NCBI RefSeq assembly: GCF_013375155.1
Contig: NZ_JABXOF010000004.1
Span: forward strand, 248,001-312,000
Direction: 5' to 3'
Length of the DNA: 64,000 bases
DNA from: Serratia ureilytica
Lineage (GTDB): Bacteria > Pseudomonadota > Gammaproteobacteria > Enterobacterales > Enterobacteriaceae
Positions 16,156 to 24,495 of this stretch are shown here, piece by piece; the stretch's first letter is position 1, and each line of letters starts with the position of its first letter. The notes beneath the pieces are model-generated. The model saw only the letters and a list, made by a program, of their open reading frames with translations. It was not told the DNA's origin and searched no databases. A program made the translations under genes and the position numbers.

Positions 16156-16310
16156 TCCCCGACGCCCGGCTGGGCGTTGATGACCTGATGGCGGACATCG
16201 CGGTGATCTTCCACTGGCCGCCGTCTGAAATGGCCGGAATGACGCTCACGGAGCTGTTGAACTGGCGCCACAAGGCACTGCAACGCAGCGGAGTTAATCA
16301 CGATGAGTAA
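15874..16310 (+). CDS. E+E' fusion by -1 frameshift (tape measure chaperone)
   Basis: Slipping back one base at TTTTTTG (16128-16134) joins the first 86 codons of E to an open -1 frame running to TAA 16308-16310. The product is about 145 residues, matching P2 E+E' (142). The E' part reads VAELGSVIPDARLG, DLMADIAVIFHWPPSEM, LTELLNWRHKAL. This frame has no start of its own and overlaps the start of T by eight bases. In P2 the extension product is essential for tail assembly. Confidence 0.85.
16128..16134 (+). other. Programmed -1 frameshift site T_TTT_TTG
   Basis: Heptamer of the X_XXY_YYZ type in register with the E frame (GGT TTT TTG). The same T6G sequence is used in P2. It lies 22 bases before the E stop, and the -1 frame stays open for 59 more codons. 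Confidence 0.85.
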
Positions 16311-19152
16311 AAGCCTGCAGCTTCAGGTCTTGCTGAAGGCCGTAGACCAAGCCACCCGCCCGCTAAAGAGTATCCAACAGGCAAGCAAACAGCTCGCCAG
16401 TGACATCAAAACCACGCAGCAAACCCTCAAGGCACTGGACGCGCAAAGCGCCCGGATTGAGGGGTTTCGCAAGGCGCAGGGGCAGCTTGCCGTTACCGGC
16501 AAGGCACTGAAGAAAGCCAAGGAAGAGGCGGCCGCGCTGGCCGTCCAGTTCAAGGCGACGGAAAAACCCACGGCGCAGCAAGCGCGCTTGCTTGAGGCGT
16601 CGAAGCGCGCCGCCGCCGAGCTGCAGACGAAATACAACGGTCTGCGCCAGTCGGTGCAGCGCCAGCGTGACGCGCTCAACGCTGACGGCATCGCTACCCG
16701 GAACCTGAGCGCCGAACAGCGCCGGTTGAAGGCCAGCGCCAGCGAAGCCACGACAGCGCTGGGCCGCCAGCGCGGCGAGTTGGAGCGCCTGAGCAAGAAA
16801 CAAGAGCAGGTTAACCGCGTCGGCGCGCGTTACCGTGCCGGGCAATCGGCAACCGCGGCTGTCCGTAATACCAGCGCGGCCGGGCTGGGTATCGCTACCG
16901 CCGGGCTGGTCGCTGAAGGGGCGTTTATTGCGCCGGGGGTGCAGTTCGACAGGCAGATGTCAGACACGCAAGCCACGTTAGGGCTGGCGAAGAATGACCA
17001 GCAACTGGCCGCCATTCGCCAGCAGGCGCGGGATATTGGCGCAACCACTGCGTTTTCGCCGACGGACGTCGCCCGCACGCAATCCGTATTGGCAAAATCC
17101 GGCTTTAACGGCGATGCCATTCTGAAATCGACCGAATCAACGGTCAATCTGGCGCTGGCCTCCGATCTGGACATCGCCGACGCGGCCGACATCATCACCA
17201 ACATGCAATCGGCGTTTAACATGCCGATAGACGAGATCCAGCGCGTCGCGGATGTGATGACCAAAGGTTTCACCAGCTCGAACAGCAACCTGATGGATTT
17301 TGGCGAGGCGATGAAGTACGTCGCGCCGATCGCCGAGGCGGCCGGGGCCAGTATCGAGGACACCACCGCCTTGCTGGGCGTGTTGGCAGATAACGGCATC
17401 AAGGGGTCTATGGCCGGTACGGCGGCCAGTGCGATGTTTACGCGGTTACAGGCGCCCGTCGGGCAGGCGGCTGATGCGTTGTCAGAATTGGGCGTAAAAA
17501 CAAAGGACGGCAAGGGGAACATGCTGCCGATCGCGAACATCCTCAAGAAAATTAACGGCTCGTTTAAAACCAACAAGCTCGGCACCGCGCAGCAGGCCGA
17601 ATACCTGAAAGTCATTTTCGGCGAAGAGGCGATGAAAGGCGCTATCAAGCTGATTGATGCCGCCGGTAACGGCAAGCTGAGCGAAAAACACAGCACCGTC
17701 ACCCAGTCAAAAGGGGCTACGGCTCAGATTGCCCGAGTGAAAGTAGACAACCTCGACGGCGACCTGAAAAACCTGTTTTCGGCGTGGGAAGATGTTCGCA
17801 TTGAGGTGTTCGACGGCCAGAATTCAGCGCTGCGCAAGCTCACGGTTTCCGCCACCGAATGGCTCACCAAGGCGGGGGCATGGGTGAAGGCCAATCCTGA
17901 GCTGGTCGGCACGCTGGTGAAAGTCACGGCGGGCGTTACGGCCCTGATCGGTGGCCTCGCTGCGCTGGGCCTTATTGCATGGCCGGTGATGGCCGGGGTC
18001 AATATGTTGATCGCCGGGGCCGGGCTGCTGGGAACGGTCTTTACCACCGTTGGTGCCGGGATTGCGGCCGCATTCAGTGTGATCACCCTGCCGGTGGTCG
18101 CGGCGGCGGCGGTGATTGCCGGTGTGGCGTTGACTATCCGTAAATATTGGGAGCCTATCAGCGCCTTTTTAACGGGTATCGGCGAAGGCTTCAGCGCCGC
18201 TTTCGCGCCGATGCGCGCCGCGCTTGTCCCGCTGGCTGGCGCATTTACGCCGCTGCTGAACATGGTGCGCAACGTCTGGCAGTGGTTCGGCAAGCTGATC
18301 GAACCGGTGAAATCTTCACAGGCCGAACTCCAGACCGCCGCGCGCTATGGGCGCATGTTCGGTGAATGGATCGCGGCCGGATTGAGCCTGCCGCTGCAGC
18401 TGTTGGGCGGATTGCCCGGCCTGCTGACCGGCATCTGGGGCGTTGCGAGCGGGATTGCAGAGCGTGCCGCCGCCGTCTGGGACACCATTGGCGAGCGTGT
18501 TAACGCGGCATGGCTGGCGCTGAGCGCCGCCACGGTTCAGGCATGGGATCGGCTGACCGGCTGGCTTAATGGCAAATGGGAGGGGCTGGTAAACGGCGCT
18601 AAAGCGCTGCCGGGGCAGTTCAAAGAAGCCGGGATGAACATGATTAACGGGGTCATTGACGGCATTAGCGAGCGCTGGCAGGCACTGAAAGACAAGTTTT
18701 CCGGTCTCACGGATATGTTGCCGGACTGGATGAAGTTTGGCGACGATGAGGCGGAGGTTAACCCGGCGATTTCATACAATCGTCCGGCGCCTGAGCTGAT
18801 GCCGGGGCCGGGCTATGCGGGGGCATTCGACAAGGGCGGCATTATCCCGCGCGGCCAGTTCGGCATCGTCGGCGAGCGAGGCCCGGAGATTGTCAACGGC
18901 CCGGCGAACGTCACCGGGCGCAGGAAAACGGCGGCGCTGTCGGCGGCGATGTTATCGCTGTCAACGCCGGTGATGGCGTCGGCCCCGGCTGCCGCACCCG
19001 CTACGGCGCCAGCCCCGATCACGATTCAGGTGTACGGCGCCCCCGGCCAAGACGCGGCATCTATTGCGCGCGAAGTCTCGCGCCAGCTTGAGGCCGAACG
19101 ACGCAAACACGCGGCCGCCGCGCGTAGCCGCATGACTTACGGAGATTCATGA
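16303..19152 (+). CDS. T: Tape measure protein gpT
   Basis: 949 residues (P2 gpT 815). Sets tail length and probably helps DNA cross the inner membrane. The N-terminal 190 residues are a long coiled coil (LKAVDQATRPLKSIQQASKQ; LDAQSARIEGFRKAQ). A TP901-type tape-measure core follows (about 200-500; FDRQMSDTQATLGLAK, TTAFSPTDVARTQSVLAKSG). Residues 525-615 are strongly hydrophobic (LVGTLVKVTAGVTALIGGLA), consistent with membrane insertion. The C-terminus has FDKGGIIPRGQFGIVGERGPE, common in tape measures, and an alanine/proline linker. The first bases overlap E'. Confidence 0.95.
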   Translation: MSKSLQLQVLLKAVDQATRPLKSIQQASKQLASDIKTTQQTLKALDAQSARIEGFRKAQGQLAVTGKALKKAKEEAAALAVQFKATEKPTAQQARLLEASKRAAAELQTKYNGLRQSVQRQRDALNADGIATRNLSAEQRRLKASASEATTALGRQRGELERLSKKQEQVNRVGARYRAGQSATAAVRNTSAAGLGIATAGLVAEGAFIAPGVQFDRQMSDTQATLGLAKNDQQLAAIRQQARDIGATTAFSPTDVARTQSVLAKSGFNGDAILKSTESTVNLALASDLDIADAADIITNMQSAFNMPIDEIQRVADVMTKGFTSSNSNLMDFGEAMKYVAPIAEAAGASIEDTTALLGVLADNGIKGSMAGTAASAMFTRLQAPVGQAADALSELGVKTKDGKGNMLPIANILKKINGSFKTNKLGTAQQAEYLKVIFGEEAMKGAIKLIDAAGNGKLSEKHSTVTQSKGATAQIARVKVDNLDGDLKNLFSAWEDVRIEVFDGQNSALRKLTVSATEWLTKAGAWVKANPELVGTLVKVTAGVTALIGGLAALGLIAWPVMAGVNMLIAGAGLLGTVFTTVGAGIAAAFSVITLPVVAAAAVIAGVALTIRKYWEPISAFLTGIGEGFSAAFAPMRAALVPLAGAFTPLLNMVRNVWQWFGKLIEPVKSSQAELQTAARYGRMFGEWIAAGLSLPLQLLGGLPGLLTGIWGVASGIAERAAAVWDTIGERVNAAWLALSAATVQAWDRLTGWLNGKWEGLVNGAKALPGQFKEAGMNMINGVIDGISERWQALKDKFSGLTDMLPDWMKFGDDEAEVNPAISYNRPAPELMPGPGYAGAFDKGGIIPRGQFGIVGERGPEIVNGPANVTGRRKTAALSAAMLSLSTPVMASAPAAAPATAPAPITIQVYGAPGQDAASIAREVSRQLEAERRKHAAAARSRMTYGDS

Positions 19153-19637
19153 TGATGTTAACGCTGGGGCTGTTTGTTTTTATGCTGCAGACGCTGCCTT
19201 ATCAATCCATGAGCCGCAACGCGGAATATCGCTGGCCGAGCAACGCCCGCGTTGGCCTGCGCCCGGCGGCGCAATTTCTGGGGATGGATGAGGAAAAAAT
19301 CACGCTGTCCGGGGTGCTGCTGCCGGAGATCACCGGCGGCCGCTGGTCACTGCTGACGCTGCAACTGATGGCCGAGCAGGGCCGGGCGTGGCCGCTGATT
19401 GAAGGCACCGGCACGATTTACGGCATGTTTGTGATCGAGTCGATTTCTGAAACGCATTCCGAGTTTTTCGCCGACGGCAGCCCGCGTCGTACAGAGTTCA
19501 CGCTCAACCTGAAGCGGGTCGATGAGTCCCTGTCTGCGATGTTTGGCGATCTGCGCCAGCAGGCCGGGGAACTGTACGATAAAGCCGGAGAGATGGCCGG
19601 GAAGGCCGCCGGTGCTATGGGAGGGTTGTTATCATGA
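19149..19637 (+). CDS. U: Tail protein gpU
   Basis: 162 residues (P2 gpU 159). Tail/baseplate protein acting with D, possibly at the tail hub. Recognised by MMLTLGLFVFMLQTLPYQS, GRWSLLTLQLMAEQGRAWPL and FVIESISETHSEFFADG. The start region has three successive ATGs (19149, 19152, 19155). It overlaps T at its start and D at its end (ATGA). Confidence 0.93.
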   Translation: MMMLTLGLFVFMLQTLPYQSMSRNAEYRWPSNARVGLRPAAQFLGMDEEKITLSGVLLPEITGGRWSLLTLQLMAEQGRAWPLIEGTGTIYGMFVIESISETHSEFFADGSPRRTEFTLNLKRVDESLSAMFGDLRQQAGELYDKAGEMAGKAAGAMGGLLS

Positions 19638-20782
19638 TCACCGGCGTAAGCCTGCCAGCCGGGGCGCGAGTTGCCCCGGATTTCTCGCTGTTGCTGCAGG
19701 ATAACGACATCACGCAGAACATCCGCAAGCGGCTGATTTCTCTGTCGCTTACGGATAACCGGGGCTTTGAGGCCGACCAGCTCGACATCGAGCTGGACGA
19801 CAGCGACGGACTGATGGCGATGCCTCAGCGCAATGCGGTGCTGTCGCTGGCGCTCGGCTGGCAAGGCTCGCCATTGACGCCAAAAGGCCAGTTTACGGTC
19901 GATGAGGTCGAACACCGGGGCGCGCCGGACACGTTGACTATTCGCGCGCGTAGTGCGGATTTTCGCGGCTCGCTGAACACCCGGCGCGATGAGTCCTACC
20001 ACGACACCACCCTGGGCGACATCGTGCAGCAGGTGGCTGCGCGTAATAAGCTGAAAGCCTCGCTGGCCGCCGGTCTGGGCACCATCAAAATCAGCCATAT
20101 TGACCAGACGCAGGAGACGGATGCGGCATTTATTACCCGACTTGCAACGCTCAACGGCGCGGTGGCGGCGGTGAAAAATGGCGCTCTGCTGTTGTTGCGA
20201 CCGGGGAACGGCGCCACGGTAGGCGGGAAGCCATTGCCGGTGTATACAATCACCCGGCAGGATGGCGATCAGCACAGTTTCAGCATTGCCGATCGGGATG
20301 CCTACACCGGCGTTACGGCGAGCTGGCTCAACACAAAACAGCCGAAACCGAAGAAAGTGAAGCTGCAGCGCAAGCCAAAAGAGCAGCATTTGCGCGCGCT
20401 GCAACACCCGAAGGCGAAACCGGGCAGCAGTAAAAAACCGGGGAAACCGGCGGAGGCAGCGAAAGGCGATTATCTGGTGGGGGCTGACGATAACGTGTTT
20501 GCGATCACCAAAATTTACGCCACCAAGGCCGCCGCAATGCGCGCCGCACAGGCCAAGTGGGAAAAGCTTCAGCGCGGTGTGGCTGAATTCTCACTGTCGC
20601 TGGCGATGGGCCGGGCTAACATCACCCCGGAAACGCCGGTACGCGTCAGCGGGTTTAAAGCGGCGATCGATGCGCAAGACTGGATAGTGAGCAAAGTTAC
20701 GCACAATTTGAGTAACGGCGGTTTTACGACGGCGCTGGAGTTTGAGGTTTTGCTGTCGGATGTGAATTATGATGTCACATAA
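19634..20782 (+). CDS. D: Tail protein gpD (baseplate hub)
   Basis: 382 residues (P2 gpD 387). Hub protein under the spike (T4 gp27-like). Recognised by ITQNIRKRLISLSLTDNRGF, ADQLDIELDDSDG, GQFTVDEVEHRGAPDTLTIR and ETDAAFITRLATLNGAVA. A lysine- and proline-rich linker (KQPKPKKVKLQRKPKEQ) separates the domains. It ends NGGFTTALEFEVLLSDVN. Overlaps U by four bases. Confidence 0.94.
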   Translation: MITGVSLPAGARVAPDFSLLLQDNDITQNIRKRLISLSLTDNRGFEADQLDIELDDSDGLMAMPQRNAVLSLALGWQGSPLTPKGQFTVDEVEHRGAPDTLTIRARSADFRGSLNTRRDESYHDTTLGDIVQQVAARNKLKASLAAGLGTIKISHIDQTQETDAAFITRLATLNGAVAAVKNGALLLLRPGNGATVGGKPLPVYTITRQDGDQHSFSIADRDAYTGVTASWLNTKQPKPKKVKLQRKPKEQHLRALQHPKAKPGSSKKPGKPAEAAKGDYLVGADDNVFAITKIYATKAAAMRAAQAKWEKLQRGVAEFSLSLAMGRANITPETPVRVSGFKAAIDAQDWIVSKVTHNLSNGGFTTALEFEVLLSDVNYDVT

Positions 20783-20802
20783 AGTGAATTGTAAATTCAC
20801 TT
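20782..20802. repeat. Inverted repeat at the end of gpD
   Basis: AAGTGAATT and AATTCACTT, a perfect 9-bp inverted repeat with a 3-base spacer, beginning in the gpD stop codon. It is AT-rich and not followed by a T run, so it is a poor terminator. It may be an operator or RNA element affecting ogr, 70 bases downstream. Confidence 0.6.
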
Positions 20803-20872
20803 AAAGTTTATTCTGTTTCGAGTCCTGAGAGGTATTATCGGCGGCAACAGTGTTAGTGACGAGGAATTAATC

Positions 20873-21103
20873 ATGTTTCATTGCCCGTTATGCAGAACAG
20901 CGGCACATGCCCGCACTAGTCGTTACCTGAGCCAACACACGAAAGAGCGTTATCATCAGTGCCAAAATATTAACTGCGGTCACACGTTTAAAACGATGGA
21001 AACCTATGATAGCGCGATCATGACGCCGGGACAGGTAGATGCAGTGCCGCCGCATCCGGTCGGTGCCAGTGTGGCAGGACAGCAACAGGTTATGTGGATG
21101 TAA
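20873..21103 (+). CDS. ogr: Late transcription activator Ogr
   Basis: 76 residues (P2 Ogr 72). Zinc-binding activator needed for the P, O, V and F late promoters; it works with the alpha subunit of host RNA polymerase. The zinc ligands are C4, C7, C30 and C35 (CX2CX22CX4C). The sequence MFHCPLCRTAAHARTSRYL and KERYHQCQNINC is nearly that of P2 Ogr, and the C-terminus ends QQQVMWM. Last phage gene. GACGAGGAA precedes the ATG. A separate ogr promoter could not be shown convincingly. Confidence 0.96.
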   Translation: MFHCPLCRTAAHARTSRYLSQHTKERYHQCQNINCGHTFKTMETYDSAIMTPGQVDAVPPHPVGASVAGQQQVMWM

Positions 21104-21120
21104 TCAGCCCATAGAAAAAT

Positions 21121-21144
21121 AGCCCGCTTAGTGCGGGCTTTTTT
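21121..21144 (+). terminator. Intrinsic terminator after ogr
   Basis: Stem AGCCCGC / GCGGGCT with loop TTAGT, followed by six Ts. Ends the F operon and probably marks the end of the phage coding part. Confidence 0.88.
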
Positions 21145-21209
21145 ATGCCTAAAGCAAAGCGGCGGTAAAAACTCATCGCCATTTCATCGCCACTGTGATT
21201 TTTGATAAT

Positions 21210-21233
21210 AAAAAAGCCACCGCAAGAGGTGGC
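21210..21233 (-). terminator. Terminator of the tRNA-Ile2 gene
   Basis: On the minus strand GCCACC-TCTTGC-GGTGGC is followed by six Ts (21215-21210). It lies 28 bases beyond the tRNA 3' end and faces the prophage, so it shields phage DNA from tRNA transcription. Whether it is phage or host DNA depends on where attR lies. Confidence 0.7.
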
Positions 21234-21261
21234 CTAATTATATGATTTTAAAGCTAAAATT

Positions 21262-21337
21262 TGGTGGCCCCTGTTGGGTTTGAACCAACGACCAAGCGAT
21301 TATGAGTCGCCTGCTCTAACCACTGAGCTAAGGGGCC
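21262..21337 (-). tRNA. ileX: tRNA-Ile2 (anticodon CAT, ileX-type)
   Basis: 76 bases including an encoded CCA end. The acceptor stem GGCCCCT pairs with AGGGGCC, and the anticodon loop CTCATAA puts CAT at 21304-21302. The body is nearly that of E. coli ileX, not of tRNA-Met. C34 would be changed to lysidine by TilS so that the tRNA reads AUA as isoleucine. It lies next to mug-rpoD as in E. coli. Its 3' end faces the prophage, making it the likely integration target. Confidence 0.9.
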
Positions 21338-21483
21338 AAGCCGCGAGATTATAGGGAATCCTTAAGCATCGGTCTACTGTTACCCGCCCGTATGTTGCTT
21401 TTCTGCACAGTTCTAGCCTGTTGTAATTGCTGGCGGATTTTGCGATAACCGCAGTAAATCCCTGCAATGGACTCACGATACTC

Positions 21484-21972
21484 ATGGAACTTCTGGCGCC
21501 TGGCCTGCGGGTGGTGTTTTGCGGCATCAACCCCGGCCTTTCTTCCGCCCATCAGGGCTACCCTTTCGCCAACGGCAGCAACCGCTTCTGGAAGGTGATC
21601 CATCAGGCCGGCTTTACCGAGAGCCAGTTGGCACCGGAGCAGTGGCAGCAGCTGAAGGATAACGGCTGCGGCATTACCGCGCTGGTGGCGCGCCCGACGG
21701 TGGCGGCCAGCGAGCTGTCGCGCGACGAGTTGCGCAGCGGCGGTGAGGCGCTGCAAGAGAAGATCCTGCGCTACCAGCCGCGCGCGCTGGCGATTTTAGG
21801 CAAGCAGGCGTTCGCCACCGCCTTCGGGGTGAAAAACGCGCCCTGGGGCAAGCAGGCGATGATGCTGGGGCAAACCGAGGTGTGGGTATTGCCCAACCCC
21901 AGCGGATTGAACCGCGCCACGTTGGAGCAGCTTACCGCCAGCTATCGCGAGCTGTTCCTGGCGCTGCAATGA
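21484..21972 (+). CDS. mug: G/U mismatch-specific DNA glycosylase
   Basis: 162 residues. Removes uracil or ethenocytosine opposite guanine. The active-site motif GINPG is at 14-18 (N16), in [17 protein letters not shown], and the second motif is NPSGLNRAT near the C-terminus. The start at ATG 21484 (MELLAPG) matches the E. coli N-terminus (MVEDILAPG); an upstream in-frame ATG at 21427 would add 19 residues with no homology. The family normally has about 168 residues. Confidence 0.92.
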   Translation: MELLAPGLRVVFCGINPGLSSAHQGYPFANGSNRFWKVIHQAGFTESQLAPEQWQQLKDNGCGITALVARPTVAASELSRDELRSGGEALQEKILRYQPRALAILGKQAFATAFGVKNAPWGKQAMMLGQTEVWVLPNPSGLNRATLEQLTASYRELFLALQ

Positions 21973-21988
21973 CATAAGGGAGTATGCG

Positions 21989-22441
21989 ATGACATCGATA
22001 ATGAAAGGCTGTGTGATGGTGCTGTTATTGGTGACCGGCGCTGCACAGGCGGGGCATTCACCACAGGAAGCGCGCAACAAGCAGAACGTGCTGGAGTTTT
22101 ATCGGCAGGGGCTGAACAACAAGGATTTTGCGGCGGCGCGGCCGTTTTTGGGGGAACAGTACAAGCAGCATAACCCCAACGCCATGGACGGCGTGGCGGG
22201 TTTTCGTCAATTTGTCGAGCTGCTGAAAACGCGTTACCCCAACTCGCACAGTGAGGTAAAACAGGCGTTCGTCGACGGTGACTATGTGATTTTGCATGTG
22301 GAAGTCAGCGGGCGCGAGGCCGGCAAGACAGCGGCGATCGTCGATATCTTCCGTCTCGACGGCGCCGGAAAAATCGTTGAGCACTGGGACGTGACGCAGC
22401 CGGTGCCGGAGAAGACCGCCAGCGGCAACAGCATGTTCTGA
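21989..22441 (+). CDS. Secreted SnoaL/NTF2-like protein
   Basis: 150 residues. A probable signal peptide (MKGCVMVLLLVTGAAQA) is followed by an NTF2-like fold of the SnoaL type: NVLEFYRQGLNNKDF, YKQHNPNAMDG, VDGDYVILHVEVSG, VDIFRLDGAGKIVEHWDV. Proteins of this fold act as cyclases or bind small molecules; the substrate cannot be told here. It follows mug after 16 bases with TAAGGGAG before the ATG, so the two may be co-transcribed. Ends before a bidirectional terminator shared with rpoD. Confidence 0.75.
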   Translation: MTSIMKGCVMVLLLVTGAAQAGHSPQEARNKQNVLEFYRQGLNNKDFAAARPFLGEQYKQHNPNAMDGVAGFRQFVELLKTRYPNSHSEVKQAFVDGDYVILHVEVSGREAGKTAAIVDIFRLDGAGKIVEHWDVTQPVPEKTASGNSMF

Positions 22442-22452
22442 GGCATAAAAAA

Positions 22453-22474
22453 ACCCCGGCAGGCCGGGGTTTTT
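22453..22474. terminator. Bidirectional terminator between the NTF2-like gene and rpoD
   Basis: Perfect 8-bp stem ACCCCGGC / GCCGGGGT with an AG loop, flanked by A and T runs on both sides, so it can serve the rightward gene and the leftward rpoD operon. Confidence 0.88.
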
Positions 22475-22496
22475 GTTTTGAGTGCAACCGCCGGAC

Positions 22497-24338
22497 TTAG
22501 TCGTCCAGGAAGCTGCGCAGCACTTCGGAGCGGCTTGGGTGACGCAGCTTGCGCAGCGCCTTGGCTTCGATCTGACGAATACGCTCACGGGTAACGTCAA
22601 ACTGCTTGCCAACCTCTTCCAGCGTGTGGTCGGTGTTCATGTCGATGCCGAAACGCATGCGCAGCACTTTCGCTTCGCGCGCGGTCAGGCCGGCCAGCAC
22701 GTCGTGGGTGGCGGAACGCAGGCTTTCCGAGGTCGCGGAATCCAGAGGCAGCTCGAGGGTGGTATCCTCGATGAAGTCGCCCAGATGCGAATCTTCGTCG
22801 TCGCCGATCGGCGTTTCCATCGAGATTGGCTCTTTGGCGATCTTCAGCACTTTGCGGATCTTGTCTTCCGGCATCAGCATGCGCTCGGCCAGCTCTTCCG
22901 GCGTCGGCTCGCGGCCCATCTCTTGCAGCATCTGGCGCGAAATACGGTTGAGCTTGTTGATGGTCTCAATCATATGCACCGGGATACGGATGGTGCGCGC
23001 CTGGTCGGCGATGGAGCGGGTGATAGCCTGACGGATCCACCAGGTGGCGTACGTCGAGAACTTGTAGCCGCGGCGGTATTCGAACTTGTCTACCGCTTTC
23101 ATCAGGCCGATGTTGCCTTCCTGGATCAGATCCAGGAACTGCAGGCCGCGGTTGGTGTATTTCTTGGCGATGGAAATAACCAGACGCAGGTTGGCCTCAA
23201 CCATCTCTTTCTTCGCGCGGCGGGCTTTCGCTTCACCGATCGACATGCGACGGTTGATGTCTTTGACCTGCTCGATGGTCAGGCCGGTTTCTTCTTCGAT
23301 CTGACGCAGTTTCTGCAGGCTGCGCTGCACGTCTTCAGCAACGTCTTTCAGCTTTTCCGACCATGGCTTGGCCATCGCCAGTGCGGCTTCGAACCAGGAG
23401 TCGCTGGTTTCGTTGCCGGCGAACAGGGTGACGAAGTTTTTCTTCGGCATTTTGCACTGTTCAACGCACAGCTTCATGATGATGCGTTCCTGGGTGCGAA
23501 CGCGATCCATCATGGTGCGCATGCTGTTGACCAGGAAGTCGAACTGTTTCGGCACCAGGCGGAACTGCTTGAACACTTCAGACAGCTTCAGGATCTCGTC
23601 CGCGGCGCTGGCATGGCTGCGGCCGTTCTTTTTGATCACCAGACGCGTCGCTTCATACTGATCGCGCAGTTCGGCGAACTTCTGACGCGCCAGCTCAGGA
23701 TCGATGCTGTTGTCGTCTTCGGTGTCGTCGTCTTCGGCATCCTCATCTTCTTCGTCGTCGTCTTGCTCTTCGCTCGACAGTTCGGAACCGATGTGGGTCG
23801 CGGTTGGGGCGATGTCCTCTTCCGCGTTAGGATCGACGAAGCCGGTGATCAGATCGGACAGGCGCGCTTCGCCCGCTTCGACGCGATCGTACTGCTCAAG
23901 CAGATAGGTAATGGCTTCCGGGTATTCGGCAACCGAGCACTGCACCTGGTTGATGCCGTCTTCGATGCGCTTGGCGATGTCGATTTCGCCTTCGCGCGTC
24001 AGCAGTTCGACGGTACCCATTTCGCGCATGTACATGCGCACCGGGTCGGTGGTGCGGCCGATTTCGGATTCCACGCTGGACAGAACCTGTGCGGCGGCTT
24101 CTTCCGCATCTTCGTCCGTGCTGTTCGAGTTTTCGGCGAGCAGCAGGTCATCGGCGTCCGGTGCTTCTTCCATCACCTGGATGCCCATGTCGTTAATCAT
24201 CTGGATGATGTCTTCGATCTGATCGGAGTCGACGATATCTTCCGGCAGATGGTCATTGACCTCAGCATAGGTCAGATAGCCTTGCTCCTTACCACGGGTG
24301 ACAAGTAGCTTCAGCTGTGACTGCGGGTTTTGCTCCAT
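22497..24338 (-). CDS. rpoD: RNA polymerase sigma-70 factor RpoD
   Basis: 613 residues, exactly the E. coli length. Primary sigma factor. Region 1.1 is at the N-terminus ([16 protein letters not shown]), and an acidic non-conserved region near 188-215 has runs of D and E. Regions 2.1-2.4 hold [20 protein letters not shown] and [17 protein letters not shown], and region 4.2 ends with the helix-turn-helix [20 protein letters not shown] 24338 was chosen by homology; the open frame upstream is leader. Last gene of the macromolecular synthesis operon. Confidence 0.98.
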   Translation of the reverse strand: MEQNPQSQLKLLVTRGKEQGYLTYAEVNDHLPEDIVDSDQIEDIIQMINDMGIQVMEEAPDADDLLLAENSNSTDEDAEEAAAQVLSSVESEIGRTTDPVRMYMREMGTVELLTREGEIDIAKRIEDGINQVQCSVAEYPEAITYLLEQYDRVEAGEARLSDLITGFVDPNAEEDIAPTATHIGSELSSEEQDDDEEDEDAEDDDTEDDNSIDPELARQKFAELRDQYEATRLVIKKNGRSHASAADEILKLSEVFKQFRLVPKQFDFLVNSMRTMMDRVRTQERIIMKLCVEQCKMPKKNFVTLFAGNETSDSWFEAALAMAKPWSEKLKDVAEDVQRSLQKLRQIEEETGLTIEQVKDINRRMSIGEAKARRAKKEMVEANLRLVISIAKKYTNRGLQFLDLIQEGNIGLMKAVDKFEYRRGYKFSTYATWWIRQAITRSIADQARTIRIPVHMIETINKLNRISRQMLQEMGREPTPEELAERMLMPEDKIRKVLKIAKEPISMETPIGDDEDSHLGDFIEDTTLELPLDSATSESLRSATHDVLAGLTAREAKVLRMRFGIDMNTDHTLEEVGKQFDVTRERIRQIEAKALRKLRHPSRSEVLRSFLDD

Positions 24339-24495
24339 AAGACGGTATCCACACTTCAGAGTATTTAGGTTGGTGTCGGTCGGCGAAACCGCCAACAATA
24401 GCATTTGGGGCGTTTTCGTTATCGCCGCGGCCCACTATGGCGGCACTGTGCAGGGCTCTGCCCTCGCAATTATCGGCACTTAAGCCGTTTGGTAT

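Larger units (their letters stand above)
1..21261. mobile_element. P2-type prophage, late-gene half (left part outside window)
   Basis: The order Q-P / O-N-M-L-X-lysis-R-S-V-W-J-I-H-G-FI-FII-E-T-U-D-ogr is that of phage P2, and every structural gene is present and intact as read. Integrase, repressor and replication genes are not in the window; in P2 they lie beyond Q, so the element extends to the left. The right boundary is inferred: phage genes end with ogr and its terminator (to about 21145), and the next gene is a host tRNA-Ile2 whose 3' end faces the prophage at 21262. The exact attR cannot be placed without the left junction. All virion and lysis genes look functional, so the prophage may be inducible. 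Confidence 0.93.

Noticed and set aside
21262-21337. tRNA-Met, from the CAT anticodon
   Set aside because: The acceptor and arm sequences are those of ileX-type tRNA-Ile2, and the mug-rpoD neighbourhood is that of ileX.
22482-24308. 608-codon open frame opposite rpoD
   Set aside because: Shadow of the GC-rich codon pattern of rpoD; low-complexity translation with no family resemblance.
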